From Ligilactobacillus animalis KCTC 3501 = DSM 20602 (GTDB taxonomy: Bacteria > Bacillota > Bacilli > Lactobacillales > Lactobacillaceae): a stretch of DNA of 64,000 nucleotides. The stretch spans positions 62,001-126,000 of the forward strand of contig NZ_AYYW01000014.1 in assembly GCF_001434535.1 (NCBI RefSeq). Reading direction: 5' to 3'. Made by a program: the position numbers and the translations under genes. Under the pieces are notes generated by a model. It worked only from the letters and a program-made list of their open reading frames with translations. It did no database searches and was not told the DNA's origin. How positions within the stretch are numbered: position 1 is the stretch's first letter; each line of letters opens with the position of its first letter. Below are positions 21,166 through 29,187 of the stretch, piece after piece.

Positions 21166-21203
21166 AAAAAAGCATGCCAAAACAATTTTGGCATGCTTTT
21201 TTA
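21166..21203. terminator. Bidirectional intrinsic terminator
   Basis: AAAAGCATGCCAAAA / TTTTGGCATGCTTTT, near-perfect 15-bp stem flanked by A-run and T-run. It serves the plus gene ending at 21077 and the minus gene ending at 21206. Confidence 0.88.
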
Positions 21204-21205
21204 TA

Positions 21206-21454
21206 TTAAAATGAGTATTGTTCGACCGGGGTTTCAAACCAGTCGTAACGTAAAAGTTGTTTGAGTTTTTTATTTACAGGGATCCAGATCCCACTCTTTA
21301 AGATGTCTTTCATTGTTTGGATGAAGAGCATGTCATGTGCCACGCTGTCAGGGCGGGCAACTTCAATGACTTCATCATCTTCAGTTTTTAAGGTGATCTT
21401 GTTTGATTTTACGTCTACAACTTGTGCAGAGACAATATCAGTCTTTTTATCCAT
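21206..21454 (-). CDS. Small hypothetical protein
   Basis: 82-residue soluble protein, not recognised. The N-terminal half (AQVVDVKSNKITLKTEDDEVIEVARP) reads like a small beta-barrel of alternating polar and hydrophobic residues, and the C-terminal half is helical with several Lys. A plausible SD (AAAGGAAC) lies upstream of the ATG at 21454. It has a terminator behind it and stands alone. Confidence 0.6.
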   Translation of the reverse strand: MDKKTDIVSAQVVDVKSNKITLKTEDDEVIEVARPDSVAHDMLFIQTMKDILKSGIWIPVNKKLKQLLRYDWFETPVEQYSF

Positions 21455-21549
21455 ATAGATGTTCCTTTCTGGATGGTATCTTAACTTGATACTGTCTTAA
21501 CTATACGCTAGTTGCTTAAATTTGTTTATAAATATGCCTTAAATTTAGT

Positions 21550-22263
21550 TTAAGAATCACTTGTTTGAACTTGAGTGATCAATTTTTTGACTAACTGTTG
21601 AGTTGCTTGCTCTTGTAACTCTTTGAGCACATTCTCCCGTTCGGTGCTAGACATTGTTGGGTTTTGTTGCAATTTCTGCGCTAATTCTTGTTGAATTACC
21701 TGGGAAATATTTTCCTTGAGCTCGGTGTCATGTTCTTTGAGTAATTTTTTAAGCTGTTTAGCTTGTTTAGTGCTCAAAACAAACCAATTATCAGTCAATT
21801 TGAATTCATAAGTTCGATGTTTGAGACGATCATTATTGTCTAAAATGCCAAAGAAAAGCTCGGAAAGGCCATTTTGGTAGACATAACGCTCTTCAGTTAC
21901 GACTAATTGCGGAGTTTTGCCAGTTTGCGAGTATTTGGTAGTCGTATCAGTCGTTGGCGTTTGGCGCAATTTCTTCTCATCAGAAGAATTGTGGTAGAGA
22001 TAAACTCTTTCTGACTTAGTACCAAGTGGTTGGTACAGCAATACATCGAGGTGATCGGGGACTGAAGAAACGAGTTTTTGTTTTTTGGTGACCGTTTGAA
22101 CTTTCATCCCCCAATTATAGGAATCATTTAACACGATCGCACCGGTACAGAGCACCATGATCGCCAATGACAGTAAAGCATATAAAACGCGATGCTTAAG
22201 GGTAGGTAGGACTGTAAAACAAAAGAAACTGATCGTGGCTAAAACTAAAATAATGATACTCAT
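21550..22263 (-). CDS. DUF4811 family membrane protein
   Basis: 237 residues with two N-terminal membrane helices (about 2-20 and 25-47), an extracytoplasmic beta-rich middle domain with VYLYHNSSDEKK, and a Gln/Glu-rich helical C-terminus (about 175-235). It matches my recollection of DUF4811, found in lactobacilli next to DHA2 efflux pumps. Its ATG follows the pump gene's stop codon without a gap, so the two are translationally coupled. Role unknown; probably a partner of the pump. Confidence 0.75.
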   Translation of the reverse strand: MSIIILVLATISFFCFTVLPTLKHRVLYALLSLAIMVLCTGAIVLNDSYNWGMKVQTVTKKQKLVSSVPDHLDVLLYQPLGTKSERVYLYHNSSDEKKLRQTPTTDTTTKYSQTGKTPQLVVTEERYVYQNGLSELFFGILDNNDRLKHRTYEFKLTDNWFVLSTKQAKQLKKLLKEHDTELKENISQVIQQELAQKLQQNPTMSSTERENVLKELQEQATQQLVKKLITQVQTSDS

Positions 22264-23748
22264 TTACTTAGCCCCCTTTTTAGTGATCGTGACTTTAGGT
22301 GCATTATTGCCCTTCTTTAAGAAGAAAGCAAAGAACAATGCGACAGCCGCAAAGAGGATCGAAATAAAGAATGCAGCATGATAACCATTCAAAACAGCCC
22401 CAGTAGCGAGGTCAGCATATTTGAGCGGTGTTTGGACCAAAACACTGTGGGCTGGCATTGAGTTTTTGGTGACCGAGCTCAAAACGGAGATCAAGATCGC
22501 AGTCCCGATCGAGCTTAAGACTTGGCGGAAAGTATTGTTGACCGCCGTCCCGTGAGAGATCTTATTGAACGGTAAGACATTCATCCCTGAAGTCGTGACG
22601 GGCATCATTGTTGCGGAGATCCCAAACATCCGGATCGCATAAAAGACGATGATCAACATGATCGAGGTCTCTTTAGTGATGAAAAGAAATGGGATCGAGC
22701 CTAAAGTCAACATCGTCATCCCGGCAAGCGCCATGAATTTAGCTCCGTAACGGTCAAATAAGCGTCCCGTGATCGGTGACATGATCCCCATTGCTAGAGC
22801 TCCGGGTAATAAGATCAAGCCAGAATGAAAGGCGGATTCGCCGCGAATATTTTGGATGTAAAGTGGGATCACCATTTCTGAACCAACTAAAGCCAAGTTA
22901 GCCACCCCACTTAAGATCGCAGCCAGGCTAAATTCACCATATTTGAAAACTGTGATGTCCAAGAAAGGTTCGTCCATTTTTAATTGGCGCCAACAAAAGA
23001 GAACAACAAAAATCGCCCCGACAGCTAGATAGACGAGGACGTAGAAATCGCTCCAGCCGTCGTTACCAGCTTTAGAAAAGCCATATAATAATGCTCCAAA
23101 CCCGATCGTTGAGGTGATGATCGAAATGACGTCGATCTTTTGATGGGTGTTAGGCACCACGCTTTTCATAAAGAAGAAGGCTAAGATGATAACGGCGATC
23201 ACGATCGGAATGATCATGCCGAATAATTCACGCCAAGTCCAGTTATCGACGATCCACCCAGAAAGTGTTGGCCCTAAAGCTGGTGCAAGCCCGATCACAA
23301 GTCCGACCGTCCCCATAGCAGCTCCACGTTTTTCCGGGGGAAAGATCGAGAGCATGATCGTTTGAAGTAACGGCATTGAAACGCCGACCCCGATACCTTG
23401 GATCAAACGACCGGCGAGAAGGACTCCAAAATTTTGGGCGGTAAAGGAAACGACTGTCCCTAGTAAAAAGGTCAACATCGCCCAGAGATACATCGTTTTT
23501 GAGCTGAAGCGGTTGATCAACCAAGCTGAGATCGGGATCATGACCCCATTGACCATCATAAAACCAGTCGTTAACCATTGAACGGTTGCCGTTGAGATCG
23601 AAAAATCCTTCATGATCGCAGGAAAAGCAGTGTTCATCAAGGTACTATTCAAAAAAGTACAAAAAGAACCGACCATTAAAACTAAGACCAATAGATTACG
23701 ATTATAACTATTGCCATTGATGTCGGTCGGATGTGTAGCATTATTCAA
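22264..23748 (-). CDS. MFS multidrug efflux transporter, DHA2 (EmrB/QacA) family
   Basis: 494 residues with about fourteen membrane helices, exporting toxic organic compounds in exchange for protons. Motif C region in helix 5 reads GLAPALGPTLSGWIVDN. The motif A loop carries INRFSSKTMYLWAM, and WLTTGFMMVNGVMIPISAWL is typical of DHA2. SD and promoter lie in the divergent region shared with a MerR regulator, whose palindromic site overlaps the pump's -35. The stop codon abuts the DUF4811 start. Substrate unknown. Confidence 0.9.
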   Translation of the reverse strand: MNNATHPTDINGNSYNRNLLVLVLMVGSFCTFLNSTLMNTAFPAIMKDFSISTATVQWLTTGFMMVNGVMIPISAWLINRFSSKTMYLWAMLTFLLGTVVSFTAQNFGVLLAGRLIQGIGVGVSMPLLQTIMLSIFPPEKRGAAMGTVGLVIGLAPALGPTLSGWIVDNWTWRELFGMIIPIVIAVIILAFFFMKSVVPNTHQKIDVISIITSTIGFGALLYGFSKAGNDGWSDFYVLVYLAVGAIFVVLFCWRQLKMDEPFLDITVFKYGEFSLAAILSGVANLALVGSEMVIPLYIQNIRGESAFHSGLILLPGALAMGIMSPITGRLFDRYGAKFMALAGMTMLTLGSIPFLFITKETSIMLIIVFYAIRMFGISATMMPVTTSGMNVLPFNKISHGTAVNNTFRQVLSSIGTAILISVLSSVTKNSMPAHSVLVQTPLKYADLATGAVLNGYHAAFFISILFAAVALFFAFFLKKGNNAPKVTITKKGAK

Positions 23749-23802
23749 ACAAGTTCACTCCTTTATTATTTTAGATATTATTTTCAATTTATGTGCGTTG
23801 CC

Positions 23803-23864
23803 TACTATAAACCTTATTTACCAACTTTGTCAAGATAGTTGACAAATCGCCTAAACAATATAAA
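23803..23864. promoter_or_regulatory. Divergent control region of the DHA2 pump and MerR gene with a 7-5-7 palindrome
   Basis: TTGTCAA-GATAG-TTGACAA (23827-23845) is a perfect palindrome and also fits the GlnR/TnrA pattern TGTNA-N7-TNACA. On the minus strand its TTGACA is the -35 of a promoter with TATAGT 18 bp on, pointing at the pump. On the plus strand the other TTGACA is followed by TATAAA after 14 bp, pointing at the MerR gene. Binding would affect both. Confidence 0.65.
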
Positions 23865-23902
23865 ATCTAAAGTAGGAAAATTATTTGCGAGGGGGAAGAA
23901 AC

Positions 23903-24337
23903 TTGAAAGAGACGAAGCATAAGATGCACAAACCCCACTTTATCCATGACATTCGGATCGGGATCGGTGATATGTGTAAGATCACAGGGGTCACAGGGCG
24001 GCAATTGCGCTATTGGGAAGAGCGTGGTTATATCAAGTCGCTAGCTGATGAGAAGAATTCAGTGCGTAAGTATAGCTGGGAAATGTTGTACAAAGTCGGT
24101 TCGATCAAAGTTTTTATCGATGAGGGTTATACTTTAGCCAAAGCCGTAGAAAAATCTGAATTGCGTGAAAAAGAAATGGCGATCATCCGCAAATTTATGG
24201 CAGCCAATATGCATGGCGTGGAGATCACGGATGAAGAAAAACTCTACGGACAGTTAGATCTAGGGCAATGTGAAGGTAAAAAGATATACGGTGTTGTCGA
24301 TGAAAATGGCAGTCATTTGGAATTTGGTGAAGGGTAA
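23903..24337 (+). CDS. MerR-family transcriptional regulator
   Basis: 144 residues. The winged HTH (about 16-85) has IGDMCKITGVTGRQLRYWEE and RKYSWEMLYKV. The C-terminal part (about 90-144) is short, with no recognisable drug- or metal-binding cysteine set. The start is probably TTG at 23903, 7 nt after GAGGGG; ATG 23924 is an alternative. It is divergent from the DHA2 pump and its 3' end overlaps a VOC gene by 1 bp. It probably represses or activates the pump through the palindrome at 23827. The HTH resembles the GlnR subgroup, matching the GlnR-like site. Confidence 0.85.
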   Translation: MKETKHKMHKPHFIHDIRIGIGDMCKITGVTGRQLRYWEERGYIKSLADEKNSVRKYSWEMLYKVGSIKVFIDEGYTLAKAVEKSELREKEMAIIRKFMAANMHGVEITDEEKLYGQLDLGQCEGKKIYGVVDENGSHLEFGEG

Positions 24338-24714
24338 TGTTTGTCCATCATATTGCAATCATTTGTAGTGATCGAGCGCAAGCAGTTGATTTTTATGTCG
24401 ACAAATTAGGCTTTAAGATCGTATCTGAGCATGTTCGTCCCGAAAAAGATGATATTTTGTTGAATGTAGCTAAAGATGGGCTAGTATTGGAGTTATTCAT
24501 CAGGCCCAATGCACCAAAACGTGTCAGTGGAGCTACTGGAGAGGCAAGGGGTTTGCGTCATTTGGCTTTCAAATGTGACGATGTTGCAGCGGAAAGGAAG
24601 CGTTTGTTGGCGTTAGGCGTCAAATGTGAGCCGTTGCGGCGTGATGACTTTGATGGTAAGTTGATGACCTTTTTCTTTGATCCCTACGGCTTGCCCCTCG
24701 AATTACATGAATAG
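24337..24714 (+). CDS. VOC (glyoxalase/bleomycin-resistance) superfamily protein
   Basis: 125-residue single-module VOC protein with paired beta-alpha-beta-beta-beta units. Candidate metal ligands are His in MFVHHIAI, Glu in LVLELF, His in LRHLAFKCDD and Glu in LPLELHE, in the order seen in glyoxalase I-like proteins. It overlaps the MerR stop by one base (TAATG) and is thus co-expressed with that regulator. It could detoxify an aldehyde or bind a drug; substrate not deducible. Confidence 0.85.
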   Translation: MFVHHIAIICSDRAQAVDFYVDKLGFKIVSEHVRPEKDDILLNVAKDGLVLELFIRPNAPKRVSGATGEARGLRHLAFKCDDVAAERKRLLALGVKCEPLRRDDFDGKLMTFFFDPYGLPLELHE

Positions 24715-24725
24715 AAGGAATCGTA

Positions 24726-24989
24726 ATGGTAGAAAAATTAAAACAATATCCAGTCACAGCTATTACTGTGGTAGCAATGGTGTTGATAACATTATTATTA
24801 GGTGATCTGGCTTGGTTTAGAAAATTAGCAGTAGTCTTATTGACCTGGTGGGTCGGAGTAGGCTTTGAAAAACCGGTCAATGAGATGATCGTTCAAGAAA
24901 AATTAGGAAAGCTCATGGGCAAAGGCTTTGTTTTGATAGCAACAGCAGTTTTTGCGGCCGTAGTGACCTATGTTCAAATAAGATTTTAA
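24726..24989 (+). CDS. Small hypothetical membrane protein
   Basis: 87 residues, not recognised. Helices are predicted at about 12-27, 31-46 and 66-84, with WWVGVGFEKPVNEM between. SD AGAAGGAA. It lies 11 bp after the VOC gene and is probably the last gene of the MerR-VOC transcript. A repeat element begins just after its stop. Confidence 0.6.
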   Translation: MVEKLKQYPVTAITVVAMVLITLLLGDLAWFRKLAVVLLTWWVGVGFEKPVNEMIVQEKLGKLMGKGFVLIATAVFAAVVTYVQIRF

Positions 24990-24992
24990 GAG

Positions 24993-25103
24993 TGTGAGAC
25001 AATGCGGTCAGCGCCGTATGAATAACGCGGAGAGCCCCATAATGCGTACTTTGCATTGTGGGGCTCTCCGTGTTATTTACTAGGCGTTGCATTGTCGAAC
25101 ACG
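24993..25103 (+). repeat. Intergenic stop-codon-adjacent repeat, copy 2 (different central stem)
   Basis: The flanks align with the full copies (AATGCGG, CCGTATGAATAACG on the left; GTTATTTACTAGGCGTTGCA and CGAACACG on the right). The central stem is GAGAGCCCCA / TGGGGCTCTC, extended by AATGC / GCATT, replacing the CACCCCAACT stem of other copies. It begins 4 bp after a TAA. Confidence 0.65.
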
Positions 25104-25250
25104 TTTCAGCTACATAGCTTGGATGCGTATTTTGCCCGCTTAAGCTAACTTTCAGACCGTTTGCCTATCATTACCGACCATTTAGGCGTCTTTAGCGAAA
25201 ATCAGCCTAATATTTGCTAGAATTTAGCTAAAGGAAGGGGGAAAGCCAAA

Positions 25251-25681
25251 ATGAAAAGTAAATTTGAGATCGACCCTAAATTACCCGAAGAATGGGCCGA
25301 ATTTCATGTGCATGAATTGACGGCCAAGTTACAACAAGTCATCCAATTACTTGAGCATGATGAACAAATTTGGGGCTATGCTGATCAGATCGTTAAGCCG
25401 TTACCTTAGCTCAGATCATTTCCTTAAATAGCCAAGCTGGTAAGGTCTATGCTATCACCGAGCACGGTAGCTATCAGATAAAGAAGAAATTGTATGAAGT
25501 GGCTGAACTTTTATCCCCGGATTTTGTTAAGATCAGTCGCAGTGAATTTGTTAACTTGAATTATTTAGATCATTTGGAATTGACTGTGCAAGGAACGATC
25601 GCTTTAAAACTAAAAAATGGTACTACGACCTTTGTGGCTAGACGTTGTGTCAAAAATCTCAAAGAAAGGCTAGGGATCTAA
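25251..25681 (+). pseudogene. LytTR-domain DNA-binding regulator, frameshifted
   Basis: Read with one missing base restored, this is a 143-residue LytTR protein. The N-terminal part MKSKFEIDPKLPEEWAEF runs to IVKPLP and meets a TAG at 25407-25409. The continuing frame, from about 25406, gives LAQIISLNSQAGKVYAIT and the LytTR hallmark KISRSEFVNLNYLDHLEL with ARRCVKNLKERLG at the end. A single-base deletion near 25404-25405 is the simplest account. The sequence there is not a slippery heptamer, so programmed shifting is unlikely. It precedes a DUF3021 gene by 1 bp, its usual partner. AAGGAAGGGGG precedes the ATG. Confidence 0.85.
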
Positions 25682-25682
25682 G

Positions 25683-26123
25683 ATGAAAATATTTAAAAAG
25701 ATAATTAATGCTAGTTGCCTGGGGATCGCGATCGGGGTGATCTTATCCGTCATCTTTTCCAGTATTTTGGGGCAGGGAGAATATATGCCCTCAACGCCAA
25801 CGTTTATGGAACTATTTACGACCCCAGTTAGAGCGATGGCAAGCTCGATCATTTTGTGGGCTCTAATGGGAAATGTTTTTTATTTTTCCGGATCGATCTT
25901 CAAACAAGAACAGTGGAGTTTGCTCAAGATGTCGCTCCTTCATTATCTTGTGACATTGATCTGCTTTTTCCCGTTAGCTTATCTGGCGGGCTGGTTTCCT
26001 CATAATATTTTGTGGATCGCTAGCTTTTTACTGATGTATACGGGAATTTATCTCATTATTTACCTTGGAAATTATCTTTCCACATGGTTAGAGATAAAAA
26101 AGATCAATCAAAAAATCAAATAA
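25683..26123 (+). CDS. DUF3021 family membrane protein
   Basis: 146 residues with four helices (about 8-30, 50-72, 80-103, 108-130) and a basic C-terminus (IKKINQKIK). DUF3021 proteins are encoded next to small LytTR regulators and are thought to restrain them at the membrane. Here the LytTR partner carries a frameshift, leaving this protein without a functional partner in the pair. ATG is 1 bp after the LytTR stop, so its translation probably depends on coupling that the frameshift would weaken. Confidence 0.8.
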   Translation: MKIFKKIINASCLGIAIGVILSVIFSSILGQGEYMPSTPTFMELFTTPVRAMASSIILWALMGNVFYFSGSIFKQEQWSLLKMSLLHYLVTLICFFPLAYLAGWFPHNILWIASFLLMYTGIYLIIYLGNYLSTWLEIKKINQKIK

Positions 26124-26124
26124 A

Positions 26125-26168
26125 AGCCTAGTCCTAAGCGGTTTTATAGCCTACTTAGGGCTCTTTAT
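26125..26168 (+). terminator. Probable imperfect terminator after DUF3021
   Basis: AGCCTAGTCCTAAG pairs imperfectly with CTTAGGGCT across a loop of about 16 nt, followed by CTTTATAT. Weak but correctly placed. Confidence 0.35.
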
Positions 26169-26197
26169 ATCAAATTTAATTTATTTTACAATATTAG

Positions 26198-26228
26198 TTG
26201 ACTCTATATATTATACGTCATATAATAT
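26198..26228 (+). promoter_or_regulatory. Consensus promoter with overlapping palindrome, PadR operon
   Basis: TTGACT (26198-26203), 17-bp spacer, TATAAT (26221-26226). ATATTATA (26208-26215) and TATAATAT (26221-26228) form a perfect inverted repeat with a 5-bp spacer covering the -10. This is the expected layout for autorepression by the PadR protein encoded 50 bp downstream. Confidence 0.75.
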
Positions 26229-26277
26229 TAGTGAAGTTAAGATATAACAGGGAAAAAAGAAAGGTGGGAAAAACCGC

Positions 26278-26631
26278 ATGGAAATCAAAGTAACAGCTGA
26301 TCTATTAGATGGTTTGGTCTTAGCCTTGTTAGAAAGTCAAGATTACTATGGATATGCGCTGACACAAGATATGCAGCAAGCGATCTCGATCTCAGAATCA
26401 ACGATGTATCCGGTCTTACGTCGCTTACAAAAGGCAGAATATGTGACCACATACGATGCGCCTTATCAAGGACGCAATCGTCGTTACTACAAGATCACTG
26501 AGAGCGGGGAAAACCATTTACAACGTATCAAAAAAATGTGGAATGATTATAAGGAAAGTTTAGATGCTGTCTTTGCCGCAGCGGATAAGCGCAAGCAAAA
26601 TGCACAAGATGAGGAGGGGCAACATGAATAG
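26278..26631 (+). CDS. PadR-family transcriptional regulator
   Basis: 117 residues. The winged helix has LVLALLESQDYYGYALTQ and SESTMYPVLRRLQKAEYV, followed by the typical wing GRNRRYYKIT and a charged C-terminal helix. The same gene order, PadR then DUF1700 then DUF4097, is widespread in Firmicutes and is linked to envelope stress. It probably represses its own operon through the palindrome at 26208-26228. SD AAAGGTGGG. The stop overlaps the next start by 8 bp. Confidence 0.9.
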   Translation: MEIKVTADLLDGLVLALLESQDYYGYALTQDMQQAISISESTMYPVLRRLQKAEYVTTYDAPYQGRNRRYYKITESGENHLQRIKKMWNDYKESLDAVFAAADKRKQNAQDEEGQHE

Positions 26632-27262
26632 GGAAAAATATCTGGCTGAATTAGAAGAATACTTACAACCTTTAACGCCAGAAGAACGTGCCGATGCCAT
26701 TATGTTTTATTCAGAATTTATCGATGATGCAGGGTTAGAGACCCGCAGTCAGATCGAAGAACGGTTAGGCACACCACGGCAATTGAGTCGGAAAGTCTTA
26801 GCTGATTATTCGATCAAGACGACCGATGAAGAAGTCAAGTATCAACGCACGGCGACCCCACAGTCAAATGTGAAGATGATCTGGTTGATCTTACTAGCTT
26901 TATTAGCTTCACCATTCCTCTTAGGTTTTGGTGGGATCATGATCGCAGTGTTGATCGGGATCTTAGTCTTACTGGCAGGGTTAGTTTTTGGCGCTGGCGT
27001 GCTCTTATGCGCCGGTGTAGTTGTAATGGGGCTCTTGATCTATATCGGGGTCGCAATGCTATTTAGCAGTTGGGCAGTCGGGCTCTTTTATCTAGGCTTA
27101 GGGCTGTTAGCCTTAGGGGGGCTTTTAGTCGTTATCCCGCTAGTCTATTGGTTGATCCGCTTGATCTTGCAAGGGATCGCCAACTTCTCCAAGTATCTCT
27201 ATGATAACTTGAGTAAGAAACGCAAAGAAAAAGGAGGCAGTGACCATGAAGAAGACATTTAA
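26624..27262 (+). CDS. DUF1700 family membrane protein
   Basis: 212 residues. The N-terminal soluble helical part (MNREKYLAELEEYL; EERADAIMFYSEFIDDAG; IEERLGTPRQLSRKV) is the DUF1700 signature. Three or four membrane helices follow (about 85-195) and then a basic tail. ATG 26624 has GAGGAGGGG upstream and lies inside the PadR 3' end, so translation is coupled. DUF1700 proteins accompany PadR and DUF4097 proteins; biochemical function unknown. Confidence 0.88.
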   Translation: MNREKYLAELEEYLQPLTPEERADAIMFYSEFIDDAGLETRSQIEERLGTPRQLSRKVLADYSIKTTDEEVKYQRTATPQSNVKMIWLILLALLASPFLLGFGGIMIAVLIGILVLLAGLVFGAGVLLCAGVVVMGLLIYIGVAMLFSSWAVGLFYLGLGLLALGGLLVVIPLVYWLIRLILQGIANFSKYLYDNLSKKRKEKGGSDHEEDI

Positions 27263-28295
27263 ATTTGGTTGGTTGATCTTAGCTATCGGTGCCGTGATCG
27301 CAATTGTGGGCGCTGTGTTCCACGGCGTTAAGGCAGTCGAATTCGATGGCTTAAAGGTCCAAGCCGTTAAAAAAGATAGAGATATTCAAAAGACGTATGC
27401 TAAAAAAGAATTTGATCGGATCGAGATCGAAAATGGGTCGGGTTATTTTGCGCCGGTCGATCTTGATATCAGACAAGGCTATGATTATAGCGTTTCTTAC
27501 AGTGGAAGTTCACGCTTTGAACCAAAGATCAGTTATCAAAATGGAACATTGAAGATCATTCGGGGGCGTAATATATCTGGTACAGTGAGCTTTGATTTTA
27601 CGGATCATCGCACAAAGATCGATAGCAAATTAGTCATTACGGTACCCGAAAATGTAAAATTGAGCACGTTAAAAGTTGAAGGTATCTATAATAACCTCGA
27701 CTTGGAAAAACTAAATGTTGGAATGCTAGAGCTTGACTTAAATCACACTAAAAAACTTGAATTAAATGAAGTGACGGCAGAAAGAACAGACGTTGATACT
27801 GGTATTGACGCTGGTCAGATCATCAACTCTAAGCTCAACAATGGTAAATTAGAATTTACTGCAGAGGCTGATCTAGACCTAGTGGTTTCAGGTGGTGAAC
27901 TAAATAACATCAAAGTCAAAACAGAAGGTCGAGGCAGAGTCTACTATAAAGACGGGCTAGTCTTGAATGGTGGGAGTACACAATTAGCTGACATCGAATA
28001 CGGTTATGAGTATAGCGATGATGAAAGTGATAGCGAAGATGTTGATGACACCGAGCCAAGTCCAGATCTTGATGCCGATACGATCACAGTCAAGGGTAAA
28101 TATGAGATCAAAAACACAAATGGTGCGATCCGTGTCGGCAATGTAACAGTACAAGGTTACCGTTTGACCAACAAACATGGTAAAAATACATTACATGACC
28201 AACAACAGACAAATGGTGGTACACTAGAAGAAAATGCAGATCAAGCTGATGTCTTGACTTTAGATAATCAAACCGGCGAAAATACGGTAAAGTAA
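27246..28295 (+). CDS. DUF4097 family beta-strand repeat protein
   Basis: 349 residues. One N-terminal membrane helix (about 5-28) anchors a long extracytoplasmic or surface beta-solenoid domain with repeating strands (FDRIEIENGSGYF; LSTLKVEGIYNNLDLEKLNV; GKLEFTAEADLDLVVSGG) and an acidic stretch SDDESDSEDVDD at about 255-268. DUF4097 occurs in LiaX and YvlB, envelope-stress proteins. ATG 27246 follows AAGGAGG and overlaps the DUF1700 gene. An Asp/Ser-rich insert near residue 260 is unusual and may be a flexible linker. Confidence 0.85.
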   Translation: MKKTFKFGWLILAIGAVIAIVGAVFHGVKAVEFDGLKVQAVKKDRDIQKTYAKKEFDRIEIENGSGYFAPVDLDIRQGYDYSVSYSGSSRFEPKISYQNGTLKIIRGRNISGTVSFDFTDHRTKIDSKLVITVPENVKLSTLKVEGIYNNLDLEKLNVGMLELDLNHTKKLELNEVTAERTDVDTGIDAGQIINSKLNNGKLEFTAEADLDLVVSGGELNNIKVKTEGRGRVYYKDGLVLNGGSTQLADIEYGYEYSDDESDSEDVDDTEPSPDLDADTITVKGKYEIKNTNGAIRVGNVTVQGYRLTNKHGKNTLHDQQQTNGGTLEENADQADVLTLDNQTGENTVK

Positions 28296-28323
28296 ATCAA
28301 TTAATTGAAAGGATGAAGTTGCG

Positions 28324-28593
28324 ATGGCAAAAACAAAAAAAGAATTAACAAAATCAAATGATAAAGTAGTTTCAGGTGTCTTTGGTGGTGTCGCAGAATA
28401 CTTTGGCTGGGATAAAGCGATCACCCGGATCATTGGTGCGATCTTGATCATTTTCCCGGGAAATATTGTTCTTGGTTTATTGATCTACTTCATTGCCGCT
28501 TTAGTTATACCTGATGCACCAAGTAATGGTCGTAAAGATTCACACCATTCAGAAGATGATAGTGTGATTGAAGGCGAATTTAAAGAAAAATAA
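28324..28593 (+). CDS. PspC-domain membrane protein
   Basis: 89 residues. The N-terminus has KSNDKVVSGVFGGVAEYFGWD, the PspC hallmark being V.GV.GG.aeyfg.d. One membrane helix (about 40-62) and a charged tail rich in Asp, Ser and Glu follow. PspC proteins sense or relieve membrane stress. It is the last gene of the PadR operon, 28 bp after the DUF4097 gene, and a terminator follows. Confidence 0.9.
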   Translation: MAKTKKELTKSNDKVVSGVFGGVAEYFGWDKAITRIIGAILIIFPGNIVLGLLIYFIAALVIPDAPSNGRKDSHHSEDDSVIEGEFKEK

Positions 28594-28606
28594 TGTTAAG
28601 TAATAG

Positions 28607-28643
28607 AGCTTCGCTGGTCGGATAGATCAGCGAAGTTTTTTTC
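28607..28643 (+). terminator. Intrinsic terminator of the PadR-PspC operon
   Basis: CTTCGCTG / CAGCGAAG stem with an 11-nt loop and TTTTTTT after it. Confidence 0.85.
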
Positions 28644-28734
28644 TATTTTTAATTTTTTATTCAAAAAAATAGGTATAGTATTTTAGACAATTCCTCGGTA
28701 TCATAAAAATAAAAAAATGACTGAGGTAATGAAA

Positions 28735-29175
28735 ATGACATTTTATACCTTACAATATCTTCAAAATCAACGTGAGGTAAATCAGTTGGTGATCTATACC
28801 TTAGCTGCGATCGGTTTAGTTATATTATTGTTTGCAGTTTTGATGTATTCACGCAATCGTTTAGATACTAAATACCGCGATATCAGTATCATTATGTTAC
28901 TGGTGATGCTTTTCTTGTTTGGCTTAGGCTACAGTAATTATGAGCAACACCGTACGCAAACATTAACGACTTCACAGGTCCAACCATTTTTACGTTCGGT
29001 TGCACGTGAAGAAGGTGTCAGTACAAAAGACGTGGCTGTCAACAGTCGTAGTCTTGCGGATGGGATCATCGTGAAAGTCAAAGATAAGTACTATCGGGTC
29101 GAATTAAGTGTCGATCGTAACAGTTATAAGTTGGCCCGGACGCATTTGATCAATAAAGATATTACGATCCAATAG
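28735..29175 (+). CDS. DUF3290 family membrane protein
   Basis: 146 residues with two membrane helices (about 18-38 and 50-70) and an extracytoplasmic C-terminal domain of about 75 residues. The start was placed at MTFYTLQYLQNQ (28735), 8 nt behind GAGG, because the longer start at 28717 has no ribosome binding site. DUF3290 genes in lactic acid bacteria are typically followed by a DUF421 gene, as here (12 bp apart). Function unknown. Confidence 0.82.
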   Translation: MTFYTLQYLQNQREVNQLVIYTLAAIGLVILLFAVLMYSRNRLDTKYRDISIIMLLVMLFLFGLGYSNYEQHRTQTLTTSQVQPFLRSVAREEGVSTKDVAVNSRSLADGIIVKVKDKYYRVELSVDRNSYKLARTHLINKDITIQ

Positions 29176-29187
29176 GGGGATTTTAAC

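Noticed and set aside
25395-25410. Programmed -1 frameshift joining the two halves of the LytTR gene
   Set aside because: The bases around the break (CCGTTACCTTAG) do not form an X XXY YYZ slip site; a one-base deletion is simpler.
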